Source: Candidatus Eisenbacteria bacterium (GTDB lineage: Bacteria > Eisenbacteria > RBG-16-71-46 > CAIMUX01 > JAHJDP01). From it: DNA of 64,000 nucleotides. The stretch spans positions 62,001 through 126,000 of the forward strand of contig JAHJDP010000028.1 in the NCBI GenBank assembly GCA_018831195.1. The letters run 5' to 3'. The notes under the pieces were generated by a model. It saw only the letters and a program-made list of their open reading frames with translations, ran no database searches and had not been told where the DNA came from. Position numbers and translations under genes: made by a program. Shown one piece after another: positions 32,975-42,229 of this stretch (its first letter is position 1; every line of letters starts with the position of its first letter).

Positions 32975-33364
32975 TCAACCTTCAAGGCCCTTGACCAACT
33001 CCTGATATGCCAGGACATCCAACAGCTCATCCCAATGGGTCGCTTCATCAACCTTCGCCCTGATGATCCACCCGTCACCATAGGGAGAGGCATTGACCAG
33101 CCCGGGGTTATCCTCGAGATCCAGATTGACGGCCGTTACGGATCCCACTATGGGTGAAAAAAGATCAGCTACGGCCTTCACGGCCTCGACCGATCCGAAG
33201 GGATCCCCCTGCCTCAGGTCACCGCCGTCGGCCGGAAGTTCCACAAAGACGATGTCGCCGAGAGCCTGTTGGGCATAATCGGTAATGCCGATGACGACCT
33301 CATCCCCTTCCTTACGTACCCATTCATGATCTTTTGTATAATAGAAGCCTTCAGGAAATTCCAT
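32975..33364 (-). CDS. gcvH: Glycine cleavage system H protein
   Basis: 129 residues; the lipoyl carrier that shuttles the aminomethyl group between P, T and L proteins. Lipoyl lysine K63 is in SVEAVKAVADLFSP. The start MEFPEGFYYTKDHEWV at 33364 is chosen because GGGGGA precedes it; an in-frame ATG at 33376 is possible. Lies 29 bases after gcvT. Confidence 0.97.
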   Translation of the reverse strand: MEFPEGFYYTKDHEWVRKEGDEVVIGITDYAQQALGDIVFVELPADGGDLRQGDPFGSVEAVKAVADLFSPIVGSVTAVNLDLEDNPGLVNASPYGDGWIIRAKVDEATHWDELLDVLAYQELVKGLEG

Positions 33365-33393
33365 GTTTTCCCCCATCCGCGAAGTGCGGATTC

Positions 33394-34551
33394 CTACACT
33401 GTTTCGGATCCTTTCGCTGGATTCTTTGACCGAAGCGGCGCCTTGGGAACCCTGGCGGTTCCGTTTTTGTAAAAGGGCCGTTCGACAATCCGCGCTTCCA
33501 GCCTCCCTCTACGACCTTCTACCTCTATCTTTTCCCCGACCGCGGCCGAGGATGGCTCCACCAAACCCAGCGCGATTGGAATTCCCAAGGATGGGGAAAT
33601 TCCGCCGCTCGTCACTTTCCCGATCAGCCGGTCGCCGGCATAAAGGGCGTCGCCGGAACGGGGCAGGTTCCGGCTGCTCAGCGTCAATCCAATGAGTTTT
33701 CGTGGTATGCCCTCTTCTTTCTGCCGCTGGAGAGCTTCCCGCCCAATGAAATCACCCTTAGACATTTTGACCGTCCAAGCCAATCCGGCTTCCAGTGGGG
33801 AAATATCAAGATCGAGTTCATGGCCATAAAGGCAGTAAGCCATCTCCATCCTCAGCGTATCCCGCGCGCCCAAACCGATCGGCCTCAATCCCGCGGGCTG
33901 GCCGGATTCCAGAAGGGCGTCCCAAAGACCCCGTGTTTCAGCCGAAGGAAGATAGATTTCGAATCCATCTTCGCCTGTATAACCGTTGCGGCTGACGAGG
34001 ACATCAACACCCCTCCATTTCCATGCCGTGTGACGATAGTATCCAAGTCCCTCGGCAATCTTTTCCCCCGCTAGTTTTTCAAGAATCGAAGCCGCCGCCG
34101 GTCCCTGAAGGGCGATCTGTCCGACCTCTTCCGTTTCTTCCCTGAGGATGACATCGGGTGGAGCCTGCTCTTTCAGCCACTCGCGGATCCTCTCGAGATT
34201 GACGGCATTGACCACCATGAGGAATCCTTCCGCCTGGCGGTAAACAGTCACATCGTCAAGCACGCCGCCCGCCGGATTGCATACGCAGGAGTAAAGCAAT
34301 TGATCGGGATCAAGTTTCGCGGCGTTATTGGCAATGATCCGGTTGGTGAAATCGACCGCGCCCGCTCCCTCGATTCTGAGGCGGCCCATATGGGAAACAT
34401 CAAAGAGGCCGGCCTGCAAGCGAACGAATTTGTGTTCCGCCAGGATGCCGTTCTGATAAGAAAGAGGCATCTCCCAGCCCGCAAAGGGAACTAGTTTTGC
34501 CTGCCGGCGTGTGTGAAATTCATGCAACGGGGTCTTCTTCGCAAGGTTCAC
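33394..34551 (-). CDS. gcvT: Aminomethyltransferase, glycine cleavage T protein
   Basis: 385 residues; transfers the methylene to tetrahydrofolate and releases ammonia. Signatures: TPLHEFHTRRQAKLVPFAGWEMP, here quoted only in part, LFDVSHMGRLRI, and NGYTGEDGFEIYLP. GTG start at 34551 with AGGAGG nine bases upstream. The C-terminus carries ~20 basic residues beyond the usual end. First gene of the operon, ~50 bases from the predicted transcript start. The lpd (L protein) gene is not in the window. Confidence 0.97.
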   Translation of the reverse strand: MNLAKKTPLHEFHTRRQAKLVPFAGWEMPLSYQNGILAEHKFVRLQAGLFDVSHMGRLRIEGAGAVDFTNRIIANNAAKLDPDQLLYSCVCNPAGGVLDDVTVYRQAEGFLMVVNAVNLERIREWLKEQAPPDVILREETEEVGQIALQGPAAASILEKLAGEKIAEGLGYYRHTAWKWRGVDVLVSRNGYTGEDGFEIYLPSAETRGLWDALLESGQPAGLRPIGLGARDTLRMEMAYCLYGHELDLDISPLEAGLAWTVKMSKGDFIGREALQRQKEEGIPRKLIGLTLSSRNLPRSGDALYAGDRLIGKVTSGGISPSLGIPIALGLVEPSSAAVGEKIEVEGRRGRLEARIVERPFYKNGTARVPKAPLRSKNPAKGSETV

Positions 34552-34607
34552 CTCACAGTTCCTCCTCCCTCAGCGCCTAGCGCAAGTTAATCGAGCGCAA
34601 CCCCTTT

Positions 34608-34636
34608 AAACTAATGAGCAAAGCCGGAACTGTCAA
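34608..34636 (-). promoter_or_regulatory. Strong sigma70-type promoter for the gcv-MutL operon
   Basis: Minus strand -35 TTGACA (34636-34631), 17-base spacer, -10 TAGTTT (34613-34608), in the gap after uvrA. The leader to GTG 34551 is only ~50 bases, which leaves no room for a tandem glycine riboswitch, the usual control of gcv genes in many bacteria. Confidence 0.83.
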
Positions 34637-34705
34637 TCCTGGTGCCGTCTTTCCGGCTCATAACAATGACCATTAACGGCGCTTATCCATCGATGAAGTG
34701 ATCCA

Positions 34706-37537
34706 TCAACGGCTTGGAGATCCACCCGATCCGAGGTATTCCTTGAGCGCCGTTCCCGTGAACGAACTCTTGATCTTCATAACCTCTTCCGGTGATCCCT
34801 CGGCCACAATCCTCCCTCCACCGTCGCCCCCCTCCGGTCCCAAATCGATAATATAATCCGCTGTCTTGATGACATCGAGCTGATGTTCGATGACGACAAC
34901 GGTATTGCCGGACGCCACCAGACGGCGCAGGACCTGCAGGAGCATTCTTATATCTTCAAAGTGCAATCCCGTCGTTGGTTCATCGAGAATATAAAAAGTT
35001 TTCCCTGTGGCGACACGGGAGAGTTCCGTGGCCAATTTAACACGCTGCGCTTCCCCCCCGGAGAGGGTGGTGGCCGGCTGCCCCAACTGGATATATCCGA
35101 GCCCGACATCGCTCAATGTCTCGAGCTTTCGTTTTAAAGGCGGAATATTCCCCAGGACATCGGCCGCCTCTTCGACGGTCATTTTGAGTATGTCGGCGAT
35201 CGAATGGCCCTTGAATGTCACCTCGAGTGTCTCTCGATTGTAACGGCGGCCCTGGCATACCTCGCACGGAACAAAGACATCCGGGAGAAAGTGCATCTCG
35301 ATCTTGACAACGCCATCCCCATGACAGGCCTCACAGCGGCCTCCCTTTACATTAAAACTGAATCGCCCCGGCTTGTAGCCGCGGACTTTGGCTTCAGGGA
35401 GCCGGGTCATTAGATCGCGGATATGGGTAAAGGCGCCGGTATAGGTCGCGGGATTCGATCTCGGAGTGCGGCCGATCGGGCTTTGATCAATTTCCACAAC
35501 TTTATCAATTTTATCAATGCCGCGAATCGAGCGGTGGGCCCCGGGTGATAGAGAGGCTCGGTGCAATCGGCGCGCCAAGGCGCGATAGAGAATTTCGTCA
35601 ACTAAGGTGCTTTTCCCCGAACCCGACACACCGGTTACGGCGATGAACGTTCCCAGGGGAAATCGGACGTTAATCGACTTTAGGTTATGCTCGGTGGCCC
35701 CGAGGATTTCCAGCGATTGGCCGTTCCCTTTCAGGCGCTGCTTGGGAATGGGGATCGCCCGCTGACCGGAAAGGTAGAGACCTGTGAGCGACTCTTTAGA
35801 ACGTTTGATCTGTGCCGCCGTCCCCTCCGCCACGATCCGTCCGCCATACCGGCCGGCGCCGGGTCCCAGATCAATAATATGATCGGCCTCTAGGATCGTC
35901 TCCCGGTCATGCTCGACGACCAAGACACTATTCCCCAGATCTCTGAGCTGTTTCAGCGTCTGGAGAAGACGATCATTATCCCGGTGGTGCAAACCGATGC
36001 TCGGTTCATCCAGGACATAGAGAACGCCGACAAGCCGCGATCCGATCTGTGTCGCAAGACGGATGCGCTGGGATTCGCCGCCGGAGAGTGTCGAGGAAGG
36101 CCTGTCGAGGGTGATATACGACAGTCCCACATCATTGAGAAACCGGAGCCGATCTCGAATTTCTTTCAACGCCTGTCCGGCAATCGATCGATCGCGTGCC
36201 GTCGGCGCCAGATCGTCGACATGCGCTGCGGCCTCCCCCACGCCCATCCGAATCCAATCAGGGAGAGTGTGGGACCCGATCCGAACCGCCCGGCTCTCAG
36301 GCCGAAGCCGGGAGCCGCCGCAGGCGGGACAGGGCTGGGGCGACATGAAACGACCGATCCCCTCGCGAATCTCATCCGAATGGGTCTCCCGATAGCGGCG
36401 TTCAAGGTTCGGCGCCAATCCTTCATACCGGGTCATCCACTCACCGGTATTCCCACTCCTTTCCCATTTAACGGTAAAACGTTCTTCCCCCGTTCCAAAA
36501 AGGAGTCTGTTCAAATGGTTTTTGGGCAGTTTTGCAATGGGGCGATCGAGATCGATATGGTACTTCGCGGCCATCGCGCGGAGGATGAGGGCGGTCCAGC
36601 CATCATCGACGGATCGGATAAAGGCGATTCCGCCGTCACGGACGCTGAGAGCGGGATCCTGAATCAGCAGTTCGGGGTTCACTTCCAAAAGCGTACCCAA
36701 TCCCTGGCATTCGGGACAGGCGCCATAGGGATTGTTAAAGGAAAAAACCCGCGGATGCAGGGGATCAAAAGAGCGGCCGCAGTTCGCGCAGGCTTCCTTC
36801 TCGCTGAAGGTTTCAGGCTCCCCCGCATCGCCGAGAACCATGACGACGCCGCCGCCGGCGCGCAGAGCCGCTTCGAGCGAGTCGGCCAACCGGCTTCTCC
36901 GCCGCGATTCGGCTACGATCCGATCGATGACAACTTCCAAATGATGAACCTTTGTCTTCGCACATTGGATCTCCTCATCCAAGCTGAGGATTTCATTGTC
37001 GAGCCGGACCCGGAGAAATCCATCCCGGCGGAGTTGATCCAATTCCTTTCGGAATTCTCCCTTCCGCCCTTGCACAATAGGCGCCAAAATCTGCGTCTTC
37101 TGGCCTTCGAAATGTTCAAGAACGGAGGCGGTGATCTCATCAATCGATTGGCCTTGGATGGGAATATCGCAATCGGGACAATAACGTCGCCCCACCCGGG
37201 CAAAAACGACCCTCAGGTAATCGTATATCTCCGTGAGCGTCGCCACGGTTGAGCGGGGATTGTGGCCGGCCCCCTTTTGCTCAATCGAAATGGCGGGACT
37301 TAAACCCTCAATACTATCCACATCGGGTTTTTCCATTTGCCCAAGGAACTGCCGGGCATAGGCCGACAGAGATTCGACATAACGCCGCTGGCCTTCCGCA
37401 TAGATTGTATCGAAGGCCAGGCTTGATTTCCCGGAACCGCTCACACCCGTAATGACGATGAGCTTGTCTCTGGGGATTTTCAGACTGATATTGTCGAGAT
37501 TGTGAACCCGGGCTCCCCGGATTGTGATGGCACGCAT
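34706..37537 (-). CDS. uvrA: Excinuclease ABC subunit A
   Basis: 943 residues, full length; damage-recognition ATPase of nucleotide excision repair. Two ABC modules with Walker A GVSGSGKSSLAFDT (near 32) and [13 protein letters not shown] (near 640), two LSGGE signatures (TLSGGESQRIRLATQIG, TLSGGEAQRVKLA), and the zinc knuckles CANCGRSFDPL...CPEC and CEACHGDGVVKIEM...CEVC. It begins 29 bases after the second ABC permease, so it may ride on the export operon. Confidence 0.98.
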   Translation of the reverse strand: MRAITIRGARVHNLDNISLKIPRDKLIVITGVSGSGKSSLAFDTIYAEGQRRYVESLSAYARQFLGQMEKPDVDSIEGLSPAISIEQKGAGHNPRSTVATLTEIYDYLRVVFARVGRRYCPDCDIPIQGQSIDEITASVLEHFEGQKTQILAPIVQGRKGEFRKELDQLRRDGFLRVRLDNEILSLDEEIQCAKTKVHHLEVVIDRIVAESRRRSRLADSLEAALRAGGGVVMVLGDAGEPETFSEKEACANCGRSFDPLHPRVFSFNNPYGACPECQGLGTLLEVNPELLIQDPALSVRDGGIAFIRSVDDGWTALILRAMAAKYHIDLDRPIAKLPKNHLNRLLFGTGEERFTVKWERSGNTGEWMTRYEGLAPNLERRYRETHSDEIREGIGRFMSPQPCPACGGSRLRPESRAVRIGSHTLPDWIRMGVGEAAAHVDDLAPTARDRSIAGQALKEIRDRLRFLNDVGLSYITLDRPSSTLSGGESQRIRLATQIGSRLVGVLYVLDEPSIGLHHRDNDRLLQTLKQLRDLGNSVLVVEHDRETILEADHIIDLGPGAGRYGGRIVAEGTAAQIKRSKESLTGLYLSGQRAIPIPKQRLKGNGQSLEILGATEHNLKSINVRFPLGTFIAVTGVSGSGKSTLVDEILYRALARRLHRASLSPGAHRSIRGIDKIDKVVEIDQSPIGRTPRSNPATYTGAFTHIRDLMTRLPEAKVRGYKPGRFSFNVKGGRCEACHGDGVVKIEMHFLPDVFVPCEVCQGRRYNRETLEVTFKGHSIADILKMTVEEAADVLGNIPPLKRKLETLSDVGLGYIQLGQPATTLSGGEAQRVKLATELSRVATGKTFYILDEPTTGLHFEDIRMLLQVLRRLVASGNTVVVIEHQLDVIKTADYIIDLGPEGGDGGGRIVAEGSPEEVMKIKSSFTGTALKEYLGSGGSPSR

Positions 37538-37566
37538 GGGTCTCTTCTTATGGCTGCGGTTTTTGT

Positions 37567-38820
37567 CTACTCATAGTGAAGTGCATCGATAGGATTCAGC
37601 CGGCTGGCCCGATAGGCCGGATAAAGACCGAACACAAACCCGACACCTGTTGAGACACTTAGTGAAACTACCACGACCCAGAGGGGGCATGCGAAGGGAA
37701 GATGCGTCCCCAGATGAACACCGGCGGCCAGCAGCAGCCCGAGAATAATCCCCGCCAGGCCTCCCAGAAGGGTCAGAGCCGCTGCTTCTATTAGAAATTG
37801 ACTCATGATGTCCCGCGCCCGGGCGCCGATCGCTCGTCTCAGACCGATCTCCCGGGTTCGCTCACCGACCGCCACCAACATCATATTCATCACGCCGATC
37901 CCACCCACCAGCAGACCGATGGCCGAGATGAGGATCATGGCCATATAGAAACCGGAGGTAATCTGCCGATAGAGCTCGAGCAGCCGCGCTTGGCTGGTAA
38001 TCCCAAAATTATCAGGATCATTGGGTCGCAGCCCGCGCAATCTCCGGAGAACACCGCTGACCTGATCCCGCGCCTCATCGGCATCCTCGGGCCGGGTCGG
38101 CCGGACTACGAAATAGTCGACCGACTCCCCGTACCGCGTTTTCTCGACAAAAAAAGGCAACGGAACGACGGCCAGGTCATCGAGGGAGGATCCCAAAAAG
38201 GATCCCTTTCCTTCCAGAAATCCGATCACCTGGTAGCTCTGTCCCCCAATCCGGACCCAGGATCCCAACCCCCCTCCCCAAGGAAAGAGGATCTTTTTCA
38301 CTCCGGCGCCCAGGACAACGACACGCTCGCGGCCGGCGACATCGGCCGGACTGATAAAGCGCCCTTCAGCCACTTCATACCCGTTGCACGGAAGAAAGGC
38401 TTCCGTCGCGGCTGTAATCCCGAGCGTTCTCGTGCTGACGCCCCGATACTCTACGGTCTCCTGCCGTTCAATCTGCGCGGATATCCAAGCCACGGCCGGT
38501 GCTTGCTGCCGGATGGCGCGGGCTTCGTCCACGGTGAGATCGGGCCGGCGTTCACGCCGAGACGGACCGATCTGGACTTGCGCCTCATACTTGCTGACAT
38601 AGAGCACACCCGTGCCGAGAGAAGCGATCTGCCGGCTCATCGATTGATTGAGCCCGGAGATGATCGAGACCATCCCCACAACACTGCCCACACCAATCAT
38701 GATTCCCAGCAGGGTGAGAATCGATCGGAGTTTCTGTCCCCAGAGAACTAGGATCGCCTCCTGCAGGCTATCGTTCAGCAGAAGGGCCCGGCCCTTCGTT
38801 TTGTCCCCCCTTGATATCAT
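37567..38820 (-). CDS. MacB-type ABC transporter permease, second
   Basis: 417 residues; four-helix MacB/FtsX plan: helix 1 (RSILTLLGIMIGVGSVVGMVS), a ~220-residue periplasmic MacB_PCD domain, and three C-terminal helices around MAMILISAIGLLVGGIGVMN, VGERTREIGLRRAIGA (coupling loop) and the end RASRLNPIDALHYE. Its ATG follows the stop of the first permease with no gap (TAGATG). It has no fused ATPase and would work as a heterodimer with the product of 38821-40041 and the ATPase of 40050-40772. Confidence 0.9.
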   Translation of the reverse strand: MISRGDKTKGRALLLNDSLQEAILVLWGQKLRSILTLLGIMIGVGSVVGMVSIISGLNQSMSRQIASLGTGVLYVSKYEAQVQIGPSRRERRPDLTVDEARAIRQQAPAVAWISAQIERQETVEYRGVSTRTLGITAATEAFLPCNGYEVAEGRFISPADVAGRERVVVLGAGVKKILFPWGGGLGSWVRIGGQSYQVIGFLEGKGSFLGSSLDDLAVVPLPFFVEKTRYGESVDYFVVRPTRPEDADEARDQVSGVLRRLRGLRPNDPDNFGITSQARLLELYRQITSGFYMAMILISAIGLLVGGIGVMNMMLVAVGERTREIGLRRAIGARARDIMSQFLIEAAALTLLGGLAGIILGLLLAAGVHLGTHLPFACPLWVVVVSLSVSTGVGFVFGLYPAYRASRLNPIDALHYE

Positions 38821-40041
38821 CTATGTCTCTTGACGGAGGGCCTGAATCGGGTGCAACCGGCTGGCCCGCCGCGCTGGATAGAGGCCGAAGACGACGCCGA
38901 CCACGATCGCCAGCAGAAGTCCTCCAAGGATGGAGAAGGGATCAACATGTGTCGGGAGGGGTGTCCCGGCCCGCAGTCCCCATGCCAAACCGGCGCCCAA
39001 AATGACGCCTGCCACCCCCCCCAACCCGGAAATGGTGGCGGACTCGACGAGGAATTGTAAAACAATATCCTGGGCCCTGGCTCCCAAGGCGCGGCGAAGC
39101 CCGATCTCCTTTGTTCTCTCCGCCACGGCCACCAGCATGATATTCATAATGACAATACCACCCACAAGCAGGCTTAACCCTACAACACCAAGCATTCCGA
39201 TAAAGAGCCCGGCCGTGGCCTGTTCGTAGAAGCTGAATAACATGTCGGAAGTGACAATGGCGAAGTCAGGATCGTCATAGGGCTTCAAACCACGGTGGAT
39301 CTTCGCCCAAAGCATCGCCTCATCCTGCGCCTCCAGCATGAGCTCCGGCCGGAGAGCCTTGACCTGGATCTCGACTGATTGTCTCCGCCCAAAGATCTTT
39401 TGATAGCTCGTGATCGGTACAATAACAATGTCGTCTTGTGAAATCCCGAGCACCGAGCCACGCGGCTCCAACACGCCGACCACATGAAATGTATGCCCGC
39501 CGATACGGAGCTTCTGCCCGATCGGATCGCCGACATGCATCAGCTCCTCACGAATCCTTGAGCCGACCACGGCGACATTCTGCCTTAAGGAGACATCCGC
39601 TTCCGTCAGATGGCGCCCCTCACCCAGTGGATATTGGCCGACCTCCGGATAGCCGTCTTGTATGCCGACGATCGCAACCATATCCGCCCGCTCTTTCAAT
39701 CCGCGGACGTCCTGCCGCCGGCTCATCTGCGCGACAACAACATCGGCCAGTTTCAGCTTGCGGCGAAGCCACTCTGCATCCTCCAGCGTGAAATCCTTCC
39801 GCCGCTGGGCCTTGAGATAATCCTCCATGTCGGTGATGATACCGTACTTTGTTATGTTAAAGACGTGGCTGCCCGTCCCGAGAATTTCGTTGGCGACATA
39901 ACGGTTGAGTCCTTGAATCACGGAAACAACGGCCACCACTGAGAACACGCCGATAATCGTCCCGAGCAATGTGAGAAAGGTCCGTAGCTTGGCGGACCAC
40001 ATCGACTGCAGCGCAATAAGAATGGAACGTATGAAAAGCAT
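38821..40041 (-). CDS. MacB-type ABC transporter permease, first
   Basis: 406 residues, same plan as its downstream neighbour: RTFLTLLGTIIGVFSVVAVVS, a periplasmic MacB_PCD domain, then IGMLGVVGLSLLVGGIVIMN, the coupling loop VAERTKEIGLRRALGA and the C-terminus RASRLHPIQALRQET. The two share the end motif but are clearly diverged, consistent with an old duplication and heterodimer use. Gap of 8 bases to the ATPase gene. Confidence 0.9.
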   Translation of the reverse strand: MLFIRSILIALQSMWSAKLRTFLTLLGTIIGVFSVVAVVSVIQGLNRYVANEILGTGSHVFNITKYGIITDMEDYLKAQRRKDFTLEDAEWLRRKLKLADVVVAQMSRRQDVRGLKERADMVAIVGIQDGYPEVGQYPLGEGRHLTEADVSLRQNVAVVGSRIREELMHVGDPIGQKLRIGGHTFHVVGVLEPRGSVLGISQDDIVIVPITSYQKIFGRRQSVEIQVKALRPELMLEAQDEAMLWAKIHRGLKPYDDPDFAIVTSDMLFSFYEQATAGLFIGMLGVVGLSLLVGGIVIMNIMLVAVAERTKEIGLRRALGARAQDIVLQFLVESATISGLGGVAGVILGAGLAWGLRAGTPLPTHVDPFSILGGLLLAIVVGVVFGLYPARRASRLHPIQALRQET

Positions 40042-40049
40042 GTCGGATC

Positions 40050-40772
40050 CTAGGGCGTCACGATGACGCCGGTCGATGACACCATCTCATCCTTTTCGAT
40101 CCGTCCGTCAAGTATCCGAAGGATGCGGCGCGTCCGGAGCGCGACCGATTCCTCGTGTGTCACAAGAATCACTGTTTTCCCCTGCTGATGGATCTTATCA
40201 AAGAGTTGGAGAATTTCCTCCCCTGTCCGGCTGTCAAGATTTCCGGTCGGCTCATCGGCCAAAATGATGCCTGGTTCCGTCACCAAAGCCCGGGCAATCG
40301 CCACCCGTTGCTTCTGTCCACCGCTGAGTTCATTTGGTTTGTGCTCCGCGCGCCCCATCAGACCAACCGCCTCCAGCGCCTGCCGGGCCAATCGGTTCCG
40401 TTCGGCCCCTGGAATTCGGCTATAGATCAACGGCAATTCGATATTCCGCAGGGCGGAAGCGCGTGGCAGAAGATTGAATGTTTGGAAAACAAATCCGATT
40501 TCCTGATTGCGGATATGCGCAAGGGCGTCATCGTCCAATTCATGCACCGGCTGTCCGCGCAATTCATACGTGCCGGTCGTCGGTGTGTCGAGACACCCCA
40601 AGATGTTCATGAGAGTGGATTTCCCGGATCCGCTCGGTCCCATGATCGCAATATACTCGCCCTCACGGATCTCAAGATTGATATCAATAAGAGCGCGGAC
40701 ATCCTCCCCGGCCATCGGATAGATCTTGCCGAAATCTTTCAGCCGGATGAGCTCAGCACGGGACCCGCTCAC
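40050..40772 (-). CDS. MacB/LolD-type ABC transporter ATPase
   Basis: 240 residues. Walker [10 protein letters not shown] at 45-53, signature [16 protein letters not shown] near 148, Walker [17 protein letters not shown], and a switch histidine in VILVTHEES. The spelling [13 protein letters not shown] and [19 protein letters not shown] is typical of the MacB/LolD/FtsE group that drives mechanotransmission rather than transport through the membrane. Start overlaps the stop of the membrane-fusion gene (ATGA). Confidence 0.95.
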   Translation of the reverse strand: MSGSRAELIRLKDFGKIYPMAGEDVRALIDINLEIREGEYIAIMGPSGSGKSTLMNILGCLDTPTTGTYELRGQPVHELDDDALAHIRNQEIGFVFQTFNLLPRASALRNIELPLIYSRIPGAERNRLARQALEAVGLMGRAEHKPNELSGGQKQRVAIARALVTEPGIILADEPTGNLDSRTGEEILQLFDKIHQQGKTVILVTHEESVALRTRRILRILDGRIEKDEMVSSTGVIVTP

Positions 40773-42124
40773 TCCTTAACATCCTCCTCTTTCTCATTCT
40801 CTTTCTCTTTCTCTTTCACATGAACCCGGGTTCCCGACTCAAGAGTTCGCAGCACGCGATAGGGGCCGGTGATAATAGAATCATCGATTCCCAACCCCTC
40901 AATTATTTGTATATGTGTTTCACCTCGAATCCCTGTTTGTACAGGACGGAACCGGGCCTTTCCCTCCTCTACAATAAAGACACCTTCGATCAATTCATCT
41001 TCATCATTGGATCCGGTCGTGAGCCACTCATCAAGACTCCTTTCCACCGGCTTGTCAGACACCGCAGCGTCTGTCTTCTTCCCTTCCTTGTTTCCGCCTT
41101 TAGATGATGCCGCCAGCGAATCGTGCTCTTCCCGCTTCCATTCCTCGATTTTTGAAATCGGTCTAACGGTGAGCGATTGCAGGGGGACGGCGAGGGCGCT
41201 GTCGGCGGAGGCGACAAGGATTTCCACATCGGCCGTCATGCCGGGACGCAGGGACTCCGGCGATTCCTGAATCCGCACTCGAACGAGAAAGTCGGCCCCC
41301 TCCTGCGAGGTGCGGCCGGCCTGGCCGACCAGGCTGACCCGGCCTCTAAGAATCGTATTGGGGAGGGCGTCGACTTCGACACGGGCGGATTGACCGGCCG
41401 AGACACTGATAACATCCGTCTCATCCACTTGAGCCTCCACCTCCATCTCACTCAGATCGGCTATCTCGAGAATCACGGTGCCGGGATTATTCATCGTGCC
41501 CGTCACCACATTCTCGCCCTCTTCGACGAGAATCTGAGTCACCAGACCGGAGATGGGAGCGGTGAGGTGCGTTTCCTGAAGATCCCGGCGGGCCGCCTCG
41601 AGAGCGGCTTGCAATCGTTGAAGTTCCTGTTGCTGCGCTTCACAGAGAGCCTGGTTCACATCGAAGGTCGCTTCAATCTCCTCGAAAACCTCCGTGGAAA
41701 CGAGACCCTGATCGCGAAGTTGGCGCTTTCTATCAAGGTTCTTCCCGGAAAGCTCACATTCGGTTTCACAGCGCCGGAGTTGTGACCGGGCGGCTTGGAG
41801 CTGCGCCTGATATTGTTCATTCTCGGACCGGTAGCGGGTATCATCCAGATCGATCAGGGGCTGGTCCTTTTCAACCCACTCCCCCTCTTGTACATGAAGC
41901 CTCTCAACCCGGCCCGGCACATTCGAACTCAGCTGAACCTGAGTCACCGCCTGAATAGCGCCTGGCGCCCTCACCCATGTCGCCAAGGCGCGACGGGAAA
42001 CCTTCTCAACCTTAACCTCAAGCCCCGAAGATGATTTCCGGCTGAGATTGCCGACAACGACAAGAATGACGACAATAAGTATCACGCCGCCGATAATGAA
42101 CCAGCGCCTCTTTAAACGCGCCAT
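40769..42124 (-). CDS. MacA-like periplasmic membrane-fusion protein
   Basis: 451 residues. One N-terminal helix ([17 protein letters not shown]), lipoyl half-motifs [24 protein letters not shown] and [20 protein letters not shown], a long coiled-coil hairpin between them (about 90-185), and beta-barrel/membrane-proximal domains. It bridges the inner-membrane permeases to TolC. The last ~15 residues are a run of Lys/Glu ([15 protein letters not shown]) coded by a short tandem repeat, and a charged Ser/Lys-rich insert lies near 340-375. 105 bases after the tolC stop. Confidence 0.92.
   Translation of the reverse strand: MARLKRRWFIIGGVILIVVILVVVGNLSRKSSSGLEVKVEKVSRRALATWVRAPGAIQAVTQVQLSSNVPGRVERLHVQEGEWVEKDQPLIDLDDTRYRSENEQYQAQLQAARSQLRRCETECELSGKNLDRKRQLRDQGLVSTEVFEEIEATFDVNQALCEAQQQELQRLQAALEAARRDLQETHLTAPISGLVTQILVEEGENVVTGTMNNPGTVILEIADLSEMEVEAQVDETDVISVSAGQSARVEVDALPNTILRGRVSLVGQAGRTSQEGADFLVRVRIQESPESLRPGMTADVEILVASADSALAVPLQSLTVRPISKIEEWKREEHDSLAASSKGGNKEGKKTDAAVSDKPVERSLDEWLTTGSNDEDELIEGVFIVEEGKARFRPVQTGIRGETHIQIIEGLGIDDSIITGPYRVLRTLESGTRVHVKEKEKENEKEEDVKE
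40788..40817. repeat. Short tandem repeat in the 3' end of the MacA-like gene
   Basis: About five imperfect hexamer units of TTTCTC (plus strand) encode the Lys/Glu tail of the membrane-fusion protein. Because the unit is six bases, slippage would change tail length without a frameshift. Confidence 0.75.
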
Positions 42125-42229
42125 CTCCTTCCCCCATCCCCTGGAATCTTAGCACTCGGCGGGCCCTCCTTCATCTCCCCGGCCCACCGTCTCCACCCCC
42201 GATTCCGGGTTTTCAATCAGACTTTCAAA

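Noticed and set aside
35909-37252. 447-codon open frame on the plus strand
   Set aside because: Exact antisense shadow of uvrA; no start signal and no recognisable family.
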